From CAXBOO01 sp963977425 (GTDB lineage: Bacteria; Bacteroidota; Bacteroidia; Flavobacteriales_D; Luteibaculaceae): a stretch of 64,000 nt of DNA. Below are positions 45,518 through 54,800 of the stretch, piece by piece. The stretch lies in contig CAXBOO010000008.1 in NCBI GenBank assembly GCA_963977425.1, positions 24,504 to 88,503 of the forward strand, read 5' to 3'. The position numbers and the translations under genes are program-made. How positions within the stretch are numbered: the first letter of the stretch is position 1; each line of letters starts with the position of its first letter. The notes under the pieces were generated by a model, which was not told where the DNA came from, did not search any database, and worked only from the letters and a program-made list of their open reading frames with translations.

Positions 45518-48112
45518 TCAAAAAAGACTTATTTGCCCGTCGTCGTCTAAATCTTCATCATTGATTACATCTTCTGTCGATTCATCCGATTCTTCTACTT
45601 CTGGCTCATGCGTTTCAATGACTTCGAAGCTTTCGATAGTATCTTGAGACAATCTATTTCCTTGAGCCTTCATCCCTTTTACGCCAATAAAATCTGATAA
45701 CACAACTTCAACAGGGTCTTTCAATTCGCCTTTAACCGAAGTCACATAGGTAAGTTTTGGTTCTTTCAAGAAAGTAAACAAAAGCAACTCATTGTCTTCT
45801 ACATCGCCGATAAAACTATTGAGCTTATCGTTTTCTTCGAAGTAAAAACGCTTGGCATTGTACTGTTTCTTTTCACTATCCCAGTACACAACATTAGCAA
45901 CTTCATCCGATTCGAATTTCTTGATTTCAAGCAACTCTTCATCTTCAAAGTGTATGCTTATTTTGGGGTCGTACAACTTGTATGTCCCTGATTTATAAAC
46001 AGCTAAAATTTTATCTTCACCCGAGAATTTACCAATTAAAGTTCCTCTATCGTCTGTATTCAAACGCTTTACGGTTTCATCGTACCAAATACTGCGCGCA
46101 GCCAATGTTGATTTACCTTCTTCCTTACACGTGATTTTACTCACTAAGTGCTTGCTTAAAATATTCCCTTTGGCAGCTCGACCTTTAATGGCTAGTTCGC
46201 TAAAATCTTTTTCGAAGCGCAATTTTTTAAGGTGTGGTCTAGGTCGCAACAATACATTAATCAACTCTGCTTCACCATTTGGATTTGAAGTGAAATACAA
46301 CACTTTAGAACCTGAATTACCGGCTGTTAAATCGTAATCTTTATCACGGGTTATGCTCGTAACACTAAATCGTTTAACCATTGCAGGTCCTGATTTACCG
46401 TCTTGATACACCATGTTGTATACTGTACGTTTATCGCCTTTTTTCCAAACCGCTACATGCAAGATATCTTTTCCAAAGAAGGCTTTATCGCTTACTTTAG
46501 AAACAATCATCTTACCGTTTTTTAAAAACACAATTACATCATCAATATCCGAACACTCGCTGATGTACTCTTCTTTTTTCAATCCGTAACCAACAAAACC
46601 CTCTTCTCTGTTTACGTAGAGCTTTTTGTTGTTCACTACTACCTTGGTTGCTTCTATGCTTTCAAAGTGACGGATTTCTGTTTTACGCTCTTTACCTTCA
46701 GCATATCGCTTTCGGATATCTTCGAAATAAGCAATTGAGTGATCTATTAAGTTGCGAAGTTTCTTTTTTACATCCTTGATGTTGTCTTCAATGCCCTTGA
46801 TCAATTCATCGGCCTTAAATGCATCAAACTTAGATATACGCTTGATTTTAATTTCAGTCAAACGCACTAAATCCTCTTCGGTAACCTCCCTTTTCAAAAG
46901 CGGATAAAATGGCTCTAAACCTTTATCAATAGCAGCTAAAACTGCTTCCCAAGTTTCACATTCTTCAATATCACGGTATATGCGGTTTTCGATGAATATT
47001 TTCTCCAAAGAAGAATAATGCCAATTGGATTCCAGTTCTCCTAAGCGAATCTGAAGTTCCAACTTCAATAAATCAACTGTTCTATCTGTACTACGACGTA
47101 AGATTTCTTTTACGTTGGTAAAATGAGGCTTATCGTTTTCGATGATAACTGCATTCGGCGATATGGACACTTCGCAATCGGTAAAAGCATACAGCGCATC
47201 CAACATTTGATCAGGAGAAACTCCTGTTGCTAGATGGATCATGATTTCCACAAATTCGGCAGTGTTATCGTCGATCTTTCTAATTTTAATTTTCCCCTTA
47301 TCGTTGGCTCTAATGATAGATTCTATCAACGAACCTGTAGTTGTTCCAAAAGGTATATCGTCGATGACTATGGTTTTTTTGTCAAGAACACGCAATTTGG
47401 CTCTTACCTTAATTTTACCCCCTCGTTCGCCATCGTTGTAATTGCTTACATCAACCGACCCTCCAGTTGGAAAATCAGGATATATAGTAAAATCTTCACC
47501 ACGCAAGTGATTGATGCTGGCATCGATAAGTTCTATAAAGTTATGGGGTAAGGATTTACAAGATAGACCAACGGCTATACCTTCTCCACCTTGCGCTAGT
47601 AAAAGTGGAAACTTAATAGGTAAATTAATAGGTTCTCTATTTCTCCCGTCGTAAGAAGCTTGCCATTTGGTCGTTTTAGGATTAAAAACAACGTCTTTCG
47701 CAAACTTAGATAAGCGCGCCTCTATATAACGTGGAGCAGCAGAACCATCTCCAGTAAGAATATTTCCCCAGTTACCTTGACAGTCGATTAGCAAATCTTT
47801 CTGCCCCAACTGCACCAAAGCATCGCCAATAGAAGCATCACCATGAGGATGGTACTTCATGGTATGTCCAATGATGTTGGCTACTTTGTTGTAACGTCCA
47901 TCATCTAAATCGTTCATAGAATGCAATATCCTACGCTGAACAGGCTTTAGTCCATCGAACAAAGCAGGTACAGCACGTTCTAGAATAACATACGATGCAT
48001 AATCTAAAAACCAATCTTGATACAGACCAGAAACGGGTATGATGTGCTCTAAATGCCCTGAATCTTTGTTGTTATCATCGTCTTGGGGTACAAAAGGTGT
48101 ATTGTCTTCCAT
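45518..48112 (-). CDS. parC: DNA topoisomerase IV subunit A
   Basis: This 864-residue subunit cleaves and rejoins DNA; it decatenates daughter chromosomes together with ParE. YVILERAVPALFDGLKPVQRR begins the winged-helix region, and the catalytic tyrosine is Y129 in AAPRYIEARLS. TFPTGGSVDVSNYN-type and the six-bladed C-terminal wheel follow. The GyrA-box motif of gyrase (QRRGGKG) is not seen, and the neighbour is ParE, so topoisomerase IV is preferred. The C-terminus is strongly acidic (EESDESTEDVINDEDLDDDG). It starts 4 bases after parE ends. Confidence 0.93.
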   Translation of the reverse strand: MEDNTPFVPQDDDNNKDSGHLEHIIPVSGLYQDWFLDYASYVILERAVPALFDGLKPVQRRILHSMNDLDDGRYNKVANIIGHTMKYHPHGDASIGDALVQLGQKDLLIDCQGNWGNILTGDGSAAPRYIEARLSKFAKDVVFNPKTTKWQASYDGRNREPINLPIKFPLLLAQGGEGIAVGLSCKSLPHNFIELIDASINHLRGEDFTIYPDFPTGGSVDVSNYNDGERGGKIKVRAKLRVLDKKTIVIDDIPFGTTTGSLIESIIRANDKGKIKIRKIDDNTAEFVEIMIHLATGVSPDQMLDALYAFTDCEVSISPNAVIIENDKPHFTNVKEILRRSTDRTVDLLKLELQIRLGELESNWHYSSLEKIFIENRIYRDIEECETWEAVLAAIDKGLEPFYPLLKREVTEEDLVRLTEIKIKRISKFDAFKADELIKGIEDNIKDVKKKLRNLIDHSIAYFEDIRKRYAEGKERKTEIRHFESIEATKVVVNNKKLYVNREEGFVGYGLKKEEYISECSDIDDVIVFLKNGKMIVSKVSDKAFFGKDILHVAVWKKGDKRTVYNMVYQDGKSGPAMVKRFSVTSITRDKDYDLTAGNSGSKVLYFTSNPNGEAELINVLLRPRPHLKKLRFEKDFSELAIKGRAAKGNILSKHLVSKITCKEEGKSTLAARSIWYDETVKRLNTDDRGTLIGKFSGEDKILAVYKSGTYKLYDPKISIHFEDEELLEIKKFESDEVANVVYWDSEKKQYNAKRFYFEENDKLNSFIGDVEDNELLLFTFLKEPKLTYVTSVKGELKDPVEVVLSDFIGVKGMKAQGNRLSQDTIESFEVIETHEPEVEESDESTEDVINDEDLDDDGQISLF

Positions 48113-48116
48113 TGTA

Positions 48117-49991
48117 TTAACTAGCGGCTTGCATTTCTGTATCTTCTTCTACATTATCTTTTTCAACTCGAAGGTTGTTGATAATAAACTCCTGACGCTC
48201 AGGTGTGTTTTTACCCATGTAGAATTTCAAAAGTTCTTGTAAGGACTGTTGCTTATTCAGCAAAACAGGTTCTAATCGGATGTTTTCTCCAATAAAATCT
48301 TTGAATTCGCTTGGCGATATCTCACCCAAACCTTTAAATCGAGTAATCTCTGGGTTTTTACCCAAGCTAGCGATGGCATCTTTACGTTGTTGCTCATCGT
48401 AACAGTAGCGGGTTTCTTTTTTATTTCTAACCCTAAACAAAGGTGTCTGTAATATGTATACGTGCCCTTTTTTAATCAATTCAGGAAAAAACTGCAAAAA
48501 GAAAGTCAACAACAACAATCGGATGTGCATTCCATCAACATCAGCATCGGTAGCAACAATCACTCGGTTGTAACGCAAACCCTCTAAACCATCCTCGATA
48601 TTCAAGGCTGCTTGAATCAGGTTGAATTCTTCGTTTTCGTAAACTACTTTTTTGGTAAGACCATAACTGTTAAGTGGCTTTCCTTTTAAGCTAAAAACGG
48701 CCTGTGTTTGAACGTTTCTACTTTTGGTAATACTTCCACTTGCAGAATCTCCCTCTGTTATAAAAATGGTTGTTTTTAACGCATCTTCCTCGTCTAGCTT
48801 AGGATCATTGAAATGGCGCTTACAATCGCGTAATTTTTTATTGTGGAGATTTGCTTTTTTAGCTCTGTCTTTAGCTAGTTTTCGAATACCAGAAAGTTCT
48901 TTACGCTCTTTTTCTGATGCTTTAATTTTTACTTCTAAAGCTTCGGCAATAGCGCTGTTTTTATGCAAATAGTTGTCGAGGTCCTTTTTTAAAAAATCGC
49001 CAATAAATGCTCTAACCGACTTTCCATCAGGTTCTATTTCTGTACTTCCTAATTTGGTTTTGGTTTGCGACTCAAATACTGGTTCGGATACTTTAATAGC
49101 AATTGCTGCAACTATGGATGTACGGATATCAACCGGTTCGTAATTTTTTCCGTAAAACTCTTTAATGGTTCTTGCTATGGATTCTCTAAAGGCACTTTGG
49201 TGCGTTCCACCTTGCGTGGTATGCTGACCGTTTACAAAAGAGAAGTAATCTTCACCATATTGTTTTCCGTGTGTAAAAGCCACTTCAATATCTTCCCCTT
49301 CAAGGTGAATGATAGGATACAATGGTTCGGCATCTAAATTTTCTTCCAACAAATCTTTCAATCCGTTTTCTGATTTCAGCATTTGTCCATTGAAAACAAT
49401 AGTCAATCCTCTATTCAAGTAACAGTAGTTCCAAAGCATGCGCTCTACATACTGTTCTCGGTATTGAAAATTCTTAAAAATCTCGGCATCCGGAATGAAA
49501 GCCATTTTAGTACCGTCTTTCAATGTAGAATCCTCTACTTCGGCATCTATTTTAAGTTCTCCCCTCTCGAAAACAGCGCGTTTGCACTTTCCTTCTCTAA
49601 TCGCTGTTACTTCAAAATAATCGGACAATGCATTTACCGCCTTGGTACCTACACCGTTCAGACCAACGGATTTTTTAAAGGCTTTGCTATCGTATTTGGC
49701 TCCAGTATTTATTTTCGACACACAGTCAATAACCTTTCCTAAAGGAATACCACGGCCATAATCGCGAACGGTAACTTTTCCGTCCTCAATTTTAATTTCA
49801 ATTTTCTTTCCATGCCCCATAACGAATTCGTCAATGGAGTTGTCAATAATTTCTTTTATAAGAATGTATATACCATCTTCCTGGTCTTTACCATCGCCCA
49901 GTTTACCGATATACATTCCAGGCCTAAGTCGTATGTGTTCTTTCCAGTCGAGCGACCGAATATTGTCTTCACTATATTGATGTTCTGCCAT
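48117..49991 (-). CDS. parE: DNA topoisomerase IV subunit B
   Basis: This 624-residue GHKL ATPase/TOPRIM subunit has LDWKEHIRLRPGMYIGKLGD, the ATP-site NSIDEFVMGHGKKIEI and DYGRGIPLGK, NGVGTKAVNALSD, the TOPRIM FITEGDSASGSITKSR, and DADVDGMHIRLLLLTFF. It is the energy-coupling half of topoisomerase IV; a gyrB of the same family would normally be near dnaA or recF. It is upstream of and within 4 bases of parC. The promoter lies in the 100-base gap before the GNAT gene, but no consensus box was seen. Confidence 0.94.
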   Translation of the reverse strand: MAEHQYSEDNIRSLDWKEHIRLRPGMYIGKLGDGKDQEDGIYILIKEIIDNSIDEFVMGHGKKIEIKIEDGKVTVRDYGRGIPLGKVIDCVSKINTGAKYDSKAFKKSVGLNGVGTKAVNALSDYFEVTAIREGKCKRAVFERGELKIDAEVEDSTLKDGTKMAFIPDAEIFKNFQYREQYVERMLWNYCYLNRGLTIVFNGQMLKSENGLKDLLEENLDAEPLYPIIHLEGEDIEVAFTHGKQYGEDYFSFVNGQHTTQGGTHQSAFRESIARTIKEFYGKNYEPVDIRTSIVAAIAIKVSEPVFESQTKTKLGSTEIEPDGKSVRAFIGDFLKKDLDNYLHKNSAIAEALEVKIKASEKERKELSGIRKLAKDRAKKANLHNKKLRDCKRHFNDPKLDEEDALKTTIFITEGDSASGSITKSRNVQTQAVFSLKGKPLNSYGLTKKVVYENEEFNLIQAALNIEDGLEGLRYNRVIVATDADVDGMHIRLLLLTFFLQFFPELIKKGHVYILQTPLFRVRNKKETRYCYDEQQRKDAIASLGKNPEITRFKGLGEISPSEFKDFIGENIRLEPVLLNKQQSLQELLKFYMGKNTPERQEFIINNLRVEKDNVEEDTEMQAAS

Positions 49992-50092
49992 TAGGAATTA
50001 TTTGGGCTTAAAATTAATCGGATTAGAACGCACTGCAACCTATTTTGAGAACTTTTTTCAACAAAAACCACGGGGAAAACGAAGAGATTATG

Positions 50093-50632
50093 TTAAGAAC
50101 CTGCTTTATCGATCAGGAAAAAGCTACAAGGATTCAAATGCGGAAAGTCTTTCAACCTTGGATGCATAAACTCACCCCCTTTTACCATGCCAACTTTCTT
50201 CATAACAGCTATTGATCGCACATTCACTACCGGCGCTGTTGCAATAATTTGTGGAATTTGCAGAGTTTCAAAACCATATTTAAGACATGCCCTTGCTCCT
50301 TCTGAAGCATAGCCCTTACCCCAAAACTCTTTGGATAATCGCCAACCGATATCTACAGTTGTTTCAAAAGGACGCTCATATTCTATGCTATTCAAACCCA
50401 CAAAACCGATTAACGTTTTGCTTTCTACCTCTTCCACAGCAAAATAACAAAAGCCCTTGTCTTTATAGAGAGCTTGCATCTTCTCGATGAATACGGTAGT
50501 TTGCCCTGGTGTTGCCACAGCTGGAAAAAACTCCATCACATCTTCATCGCTAGAAATAGCAATCATTTTAGGCACATCCGATTCTATCCAGTTTCGAAAC
50601 CCTAATCGAAGAGAAGTAAATAAATAACGCAT
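50093..50632 (-). CDS. GNAT-family N-acetyltransferase (RimJ/RimL-like)
   Basis: This 179-residue protein has RLGFRNWIESDVPKMIAISS, GFVGLNSIEYERPFETTVDIGW, and the acetyl-CoA site RLSKEFWGKGYASEGARACL, followed by NVRSIAVMKKVGMVKGGEF. These features match the RimJ/RimL/YdaF subgroup that acetylates ribosomal proteins or small substrates. The substrate is unknown. It is divergent from the haemoglobin gene. Confidence 0.9.
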   Translation of the reverse strand: MRYLFTSLRLGFRNWIESDVPKMIAISSDEDVMEFFPAVATPGQTTVFIEKMQALYKDKGFCYFAVEEVESKTLIGFVGLNSIEYERPFETTVDIGWRLSKEFWGKGYASEGARACLKYGFETLQIPQIIATAPVVNVRSIAVMKKVGMVKGGEFMHPRLKDFPHLNPCSFFLIDKAGS

Positions 50633-50659
50633 AAGTAAGTAAGGATGTTACAGGTCTTT

Positions 50660-50674
50660 TACCTTTGCAAGGTA
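50660..50674. promoter_or_regulatory. Promoter -7 box overlapping a perfect inverted repeat, truncated haemoglobin gene
   Basis: TACCTTTG (50660-50667) matches TAnnTTTG and lies about 33 bases before the ATG at 50701. The region TACCTT-TGC-AAGGTA (50660-50674) is a perfect 6-3-6 inverted repeat across the -7 box, which could be an operator. No clear TTG is found at the -33 position. Confidence 0.45.
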
Positions 50675-50700
50675 TCGCATTGCAATTAAACGCTCTATCA

Positions 50701-51084
50701 ATGAAAAAGGAAATTTTAGAATTGAATGATATCAAACACATTGTTGATTCATTTTATGACAAGGTAAGATTAGACAGTAAACTTGGTCCTATTTTCATTG
50801 AAAAAATTGGAGATCGCTGGCCCGAGCATCTAGACAAAATGTATCGTTTTTGGCAAACCATTTTATTGAATGAACATACCTACAGCGGCAGTCCATTTAT
50901 GCACCACGCTAAATTACCGATAGATAAAGAACACTTTGATCAATGGTTGCATCTGTTTTTTGAAACTATTGACGAAACTTATATTGGAGCTGCTGCAGAA
51001 GAAGCGAAACTTAGAGCTGGCAAAATGGCCGAAATGTTTCAGTATAAATTAGAGTATCTTAAAAATAACGGCGGAAAAGCATAA
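50701..51084 (+). CDS. Group III truncated haemoglobin
   Basis: Starting at ATG 50701 gives 127 residues; the frame runs upstream to a TTG at 50665, inside the putative promoter. The fold markers are DIKHIVDSFYDKVRLDSKLGPIF, WPEHLDKMYRFWQTIL, and the haem-proximal LPIDKEHFDQWLHLFFETID, with the H in MHHAK or KEHFDQWL as likely ligand. Group III globins bind O2/NO, and their role in bacteria is uncertain. It is followed after 1 base by a DUF4442 gene. Confidence 0.92.
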   Translation: MKKEILELNDIKHIVDSFYDKVRLDSKLGPIFIEKIGDRWPEHLDKMYRFWQTILLNEHTYSGSPFMHHAKLPIDKEHFDQWLHLFFETIDETYIGAAAEEAKLRAGKMAEMFQYKLEYLKNNGGKA

Positions 51085-51085
51085 T

Positions 51086-51574
51086 ATGCTACAGACAGAT
51101 AAAAAACAAAGTTCAAGAAGCCGTATAGTAAAAATTGTACTGAATTTAATTCCTGCCTTTAGACGTTCTGGAGGTAGAATATGCTTTATCTCTAGCGATT
51201 GGCTTGAAGTACAAACTCGATTAAAATTAAGTTGGAGAACCCGCAACTGGGTAGGAACAACCTTTGGTGGAAGCATCTACTCTTCTACTGACCCCGTATA
51301 CATGACTCAATTCATTCAAATATTGGGAAAAGACTACGTTGTTTGGGACAAAGCAGCTAGTGTCAACTTCAAGAAACCCATTCGTAAAACTGTCTACGCT
51401 CGTTTTTTGCTGACTCAAGAATTTATTGATGAAGTAAAGGCTGAAGTTGCCCAAAATGGAAAACACGTTTTTGATCTGCCGGTACACTATCAAGACAAAG
51501 ATGGTACTGTATATGCCGAAATAAGCAAAACACTGTATGTTGCTTCAAAAGATTACTACAACAAGAAACCATAA
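51086..51574 (+). CDS. DUF4442 (hotdog thioesterase-like) protein
   Basis: This 162-residue protein has the DUF4442 pattern: NLIPAFRRSGGRICFISSDW, VGTTFGGSIYSSTDPVYMTQ (hotdog helix), KDYVVWDKAASVNFKKPI. The family is related to the hotdog-fold acyl-CoA thioesterases, so it may hydrolyse an acyl-thioester; no catalytic residue can be assigned with confidence. It starts 1 base after the globin stop, so the two are probably translated from one message. Confidence 0.85.
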   Translation: MLQTDKKQSSRSRIVKIVLNLIPAFRRSGGRICFISSDWLEVQTRLKLSWRTRNWVGTTFGGSIYSSTDPVYMTQFIQILGKDYVVWDKAASVNFKKPIRKTVYARFLLTQEFIDEVKAEVAQNGKHVFDLPVHYQDKDGTVYAEISKTLYVASKDYYNKKP

Positions 51575-51862
51575 ATAATCCGTCACCTTATCGGATAAGC
51601 ACCACCACTCATCAAGACAACTCGTCACACTATCTGCTACAGAATAATATTCTGATTTTTATTGCAATTACATATTTATCCAAATTATATTTTGACACGT
51701 AAAAATTACTAGTCATATATATCGTGCTATTCGTCTAAAATCCTTTTCCGAATTAGCAACTTTTCACAATATTCAAGTCTAAGAAGATACCCTACCAATC
51801 AATCCCGCAGTCAGGATAAAAATCCTTACGCCTTTTACCTAACTGCATAAAGCTTACGCCAC
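51575..51862. other. 288-base intergenic region upstream of giant surface protein 1
   Basis: It contains the palindrome CTTATC-G-GATAAG (51587-51599), 13 bases after the DUF4442 stop and without a T-run, and a small hairpin AGGAT/ATCCT at 51813-51825. No ORF or consensus promoter could be supported. Confidence 0.4.
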
Positions 51863-54800
51863 ATGAAATTAAGTATCTCTACCTTAGTATTACTGCTGCT
51901 CCCCTCAGTAGCTATAGCACAAAGTTCTTGCCCCAACTTGGATTTCGAAAATGGAGATTTCTCAAATTGGAGTGGAACTTATGGATGCAATCCAATAGAC
52001 CCTGCTGATTATGAAATGTATTACGACGCTAGTACTTGTTCATGGAATTTCAGAAATGGTACTTACACTACACCTTCTGGGCAGACTCTAGACGAACCTC
52101 AAGCATCGCAACCCAACAACATCAATGGTCAACAAGCTATAGTTTCATCAACTTGGAATGGAGGCGTAGATCCGTACGTACCTGTTTTAAGCTTAACCCC
52201 TCCTACTGGAGGAACTAGTGTAGCTCGATTGGGTGATTATTACAACGGAGCTCGAGTTGGCGACCTGAAATACAACATCGATGTTGATTCTAACAACTCA
52301 CTTCTAACTGCTTATTACGCTATTGTACTGGAAGCTCCAGGTGGTGATCATGAAAGCGACCAAAACCCCTATTTCAGAATTCGACTTATCGATCCTGATG
52401 GAAATTCTGTAGAATGTGTTGAATACATTCAGGATGGTGTAGCTGGTGCTGATGGTTTTAACACCTACAACTGTGGTGGTCCTTGTGTATCGAGCGCTGA
52501 TGGCAATCAAACCGATAAAAACAATCTTATCTGGAGAGATTGGACAGCTATTTCCGTAAACCTACTTCCCTACATGGGACAAAATGTTACAATTGAATTT
52601 GTTGCAGGTGATTGTGCCTTGACAGGTCACTTAGGTTATGCCTACATAGATCTTAGCTGCCGAAGAAATGAAATCCTTACGCAAACCAATTATGTGTGCA
52701 AGGGAGTAAACGGTAGTATGGAAGCTCCTTCTGGAATGAGCGATTACGAATGGCATTACGGCGATTCATTAGGCCCTGTTGTAGGTAACTCTCAAAACTT
52801 ATCGGTTTCCGATACCGGCTGGTACTACTGCCGTATGACGCCTTTTAGCACCGCAATCAACAGTTGCCCTTTTACTTTAGGCACTTACATTCAAGAAGCG
52901 CCTAGCGATCCTATTGCTGGATTTACAGCTTTACCAACGCCTGTTTGTATCGGAGAACCTGTTCAATTTACTGACACATCTATTACTGCCAACAATTCAC
53001 CTATAGCCAATTGGGAGTGGGATTTTGGAGACGGCTCTAGTTCCTCCGCACAAAGTCCATCGCATAGCTATAGCGATAGCGGCAGTTACGACATACAACT
53101 CATCATCACTACTATTGACGGTTGTTTGGACACTGCTATTCAAAGCATTTATGTTTTGCCTTTACTCAATCCCGATTTCATTGTTCCAATCCTAGTTTGT
53201 TCTCAAGATACAGCCTTCGATTTGGTAGCTACACCTCTTGGTGGCGTTTGGTCAGGCAGCGGCATTACAGACTCTATAGCTGGTACTTTTGATCCGGCAA
53301 TAGCTTTTGCCAATGGCAACTCTTCTAGCATCCGATACAGTGTAGGTACATGCGATGAATTTGTTGAGAAAACCATTGCAATAGAACCTCAACTTAATGC
53401 AGAATTTGATCCAGCTGGACCTTTTTGTAACGACGATGCTGCGATACAATTGAATGCAACCGAAACTGGTGGCACTTGGTCTGGAACTGGTGTAGACGCA
53501 AACGGCAACTTCAATCCAGCACAAGCGCAAATTGGAAACAACACCATTCAATACATATTAAACCAAGCTTGTGGAGATACATCCATTCAAACCATAGTAG
53601 TAAATGAAAGAAAAGATGCGAGCATAACTCCTGTCGATCCGATTTGTGAAGATGCTGCCGATATTCAATTGCAATCGCTACAAGCAGGTGGTATATGGTC
53701 TGGTACAGGTGTTGATGCAAGTGGTTTACTCTCCCCAATTTCAGCTGGACCTGGTTCGCATACCATCAAATATGTTTTACCAAGCCCTTGCCCTGATAGC
53801 AGTGAAATAGTAATTGAGGTTTTAGAAAAATTCGACGCTACTTTCGACCCTGCAGGACCATTTTGCAACGACGACGCTCCTTTCCAATTGATTCCAACTC
53901 AAGCAGGTGGTGTATGGTCTGGTTCGGGAGTGGATGCAAATGGATTGTTCTCGCCTTCATCTGCTTCTATCGGAGACAATGACATTCAATACATTTTCAC
54001 TCAAGCCTGTGGCGATACATCTATTCAAACCATTTTAGTTAATGAAAGAAAAGATGCAAGCATTACTCCTGTTGATCCGATTTGTGAAGACGCAGCTGAT
54101 ATTCAATTGCAAACTGCACAAGCAGGTGGTATTTTTTCTGGAGTAGGTGTCGATGCCAACGGATTGTTCTCGCCATCAAATGCAGGTCCTGGATTGCATA
54201 CTATACAATATGTTATGCCTTCTCCTTGCCCTGACAGCAGCGAAATAGTTATAGAAGTTTTAGAAAAATTCGATCCACAATTTATACCTGTAGGTCCATT
54301 TTGTGTAACCGATGCCAATGTGCAGTTAATAGCCAATGACAACGGCGGCATTTGGTCTGGAAGCGGTGTAGATGGTAACGGAAACTTCTCTCCATCGAAT
54401 GCTGGACCCGGAACCCACATCATACAGTATGCTTTTAGTGGCTTATGCGCTATTCAACATATCGACTCAATTGTTGTAGAAGATTTACCAGATGCTAGCA
54501 TCAATGCCATCAATCCTTTGTGTTTCGAAAGCGCTCCGCTCCAATTAACAAGCAACGAAGCTGGTGGAGATTGGTCTGGCGATGTCGATGCTAATGGCAT
54601 TTTTAACCCACAATCAAAAGCACCTGGTATATACAAAGCTTATTATTCGTTCACGGGCGTATGTTCTGTAATAGACAGCATCAATATTGAAGTATTAGAG
54701 CCTATTGCAATCGCAAGTGAAATAACCAATGCTAGTTGTAAAGATTTATGCAACGGTAAAATTGTACTCACTGTTGATGGAGGCTGGAGTGCTACTCCTT

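Noticed and set aside
45518..49991. DNA gyrase (gyrA/gyrB)
   Set aside because: The two genes are adjacent in the parE-parC order, and the GyrA-box motif was not seen; topoisomerase IV is the better call, although the subunits are close relatives.
53252..54636. Long minus-strand open frames inside the repeats of the surface protein
   Set aside because: They are opposite-strand shadows created by the repeated coding sequence; composition and motifs belong to the plus-strand gene.
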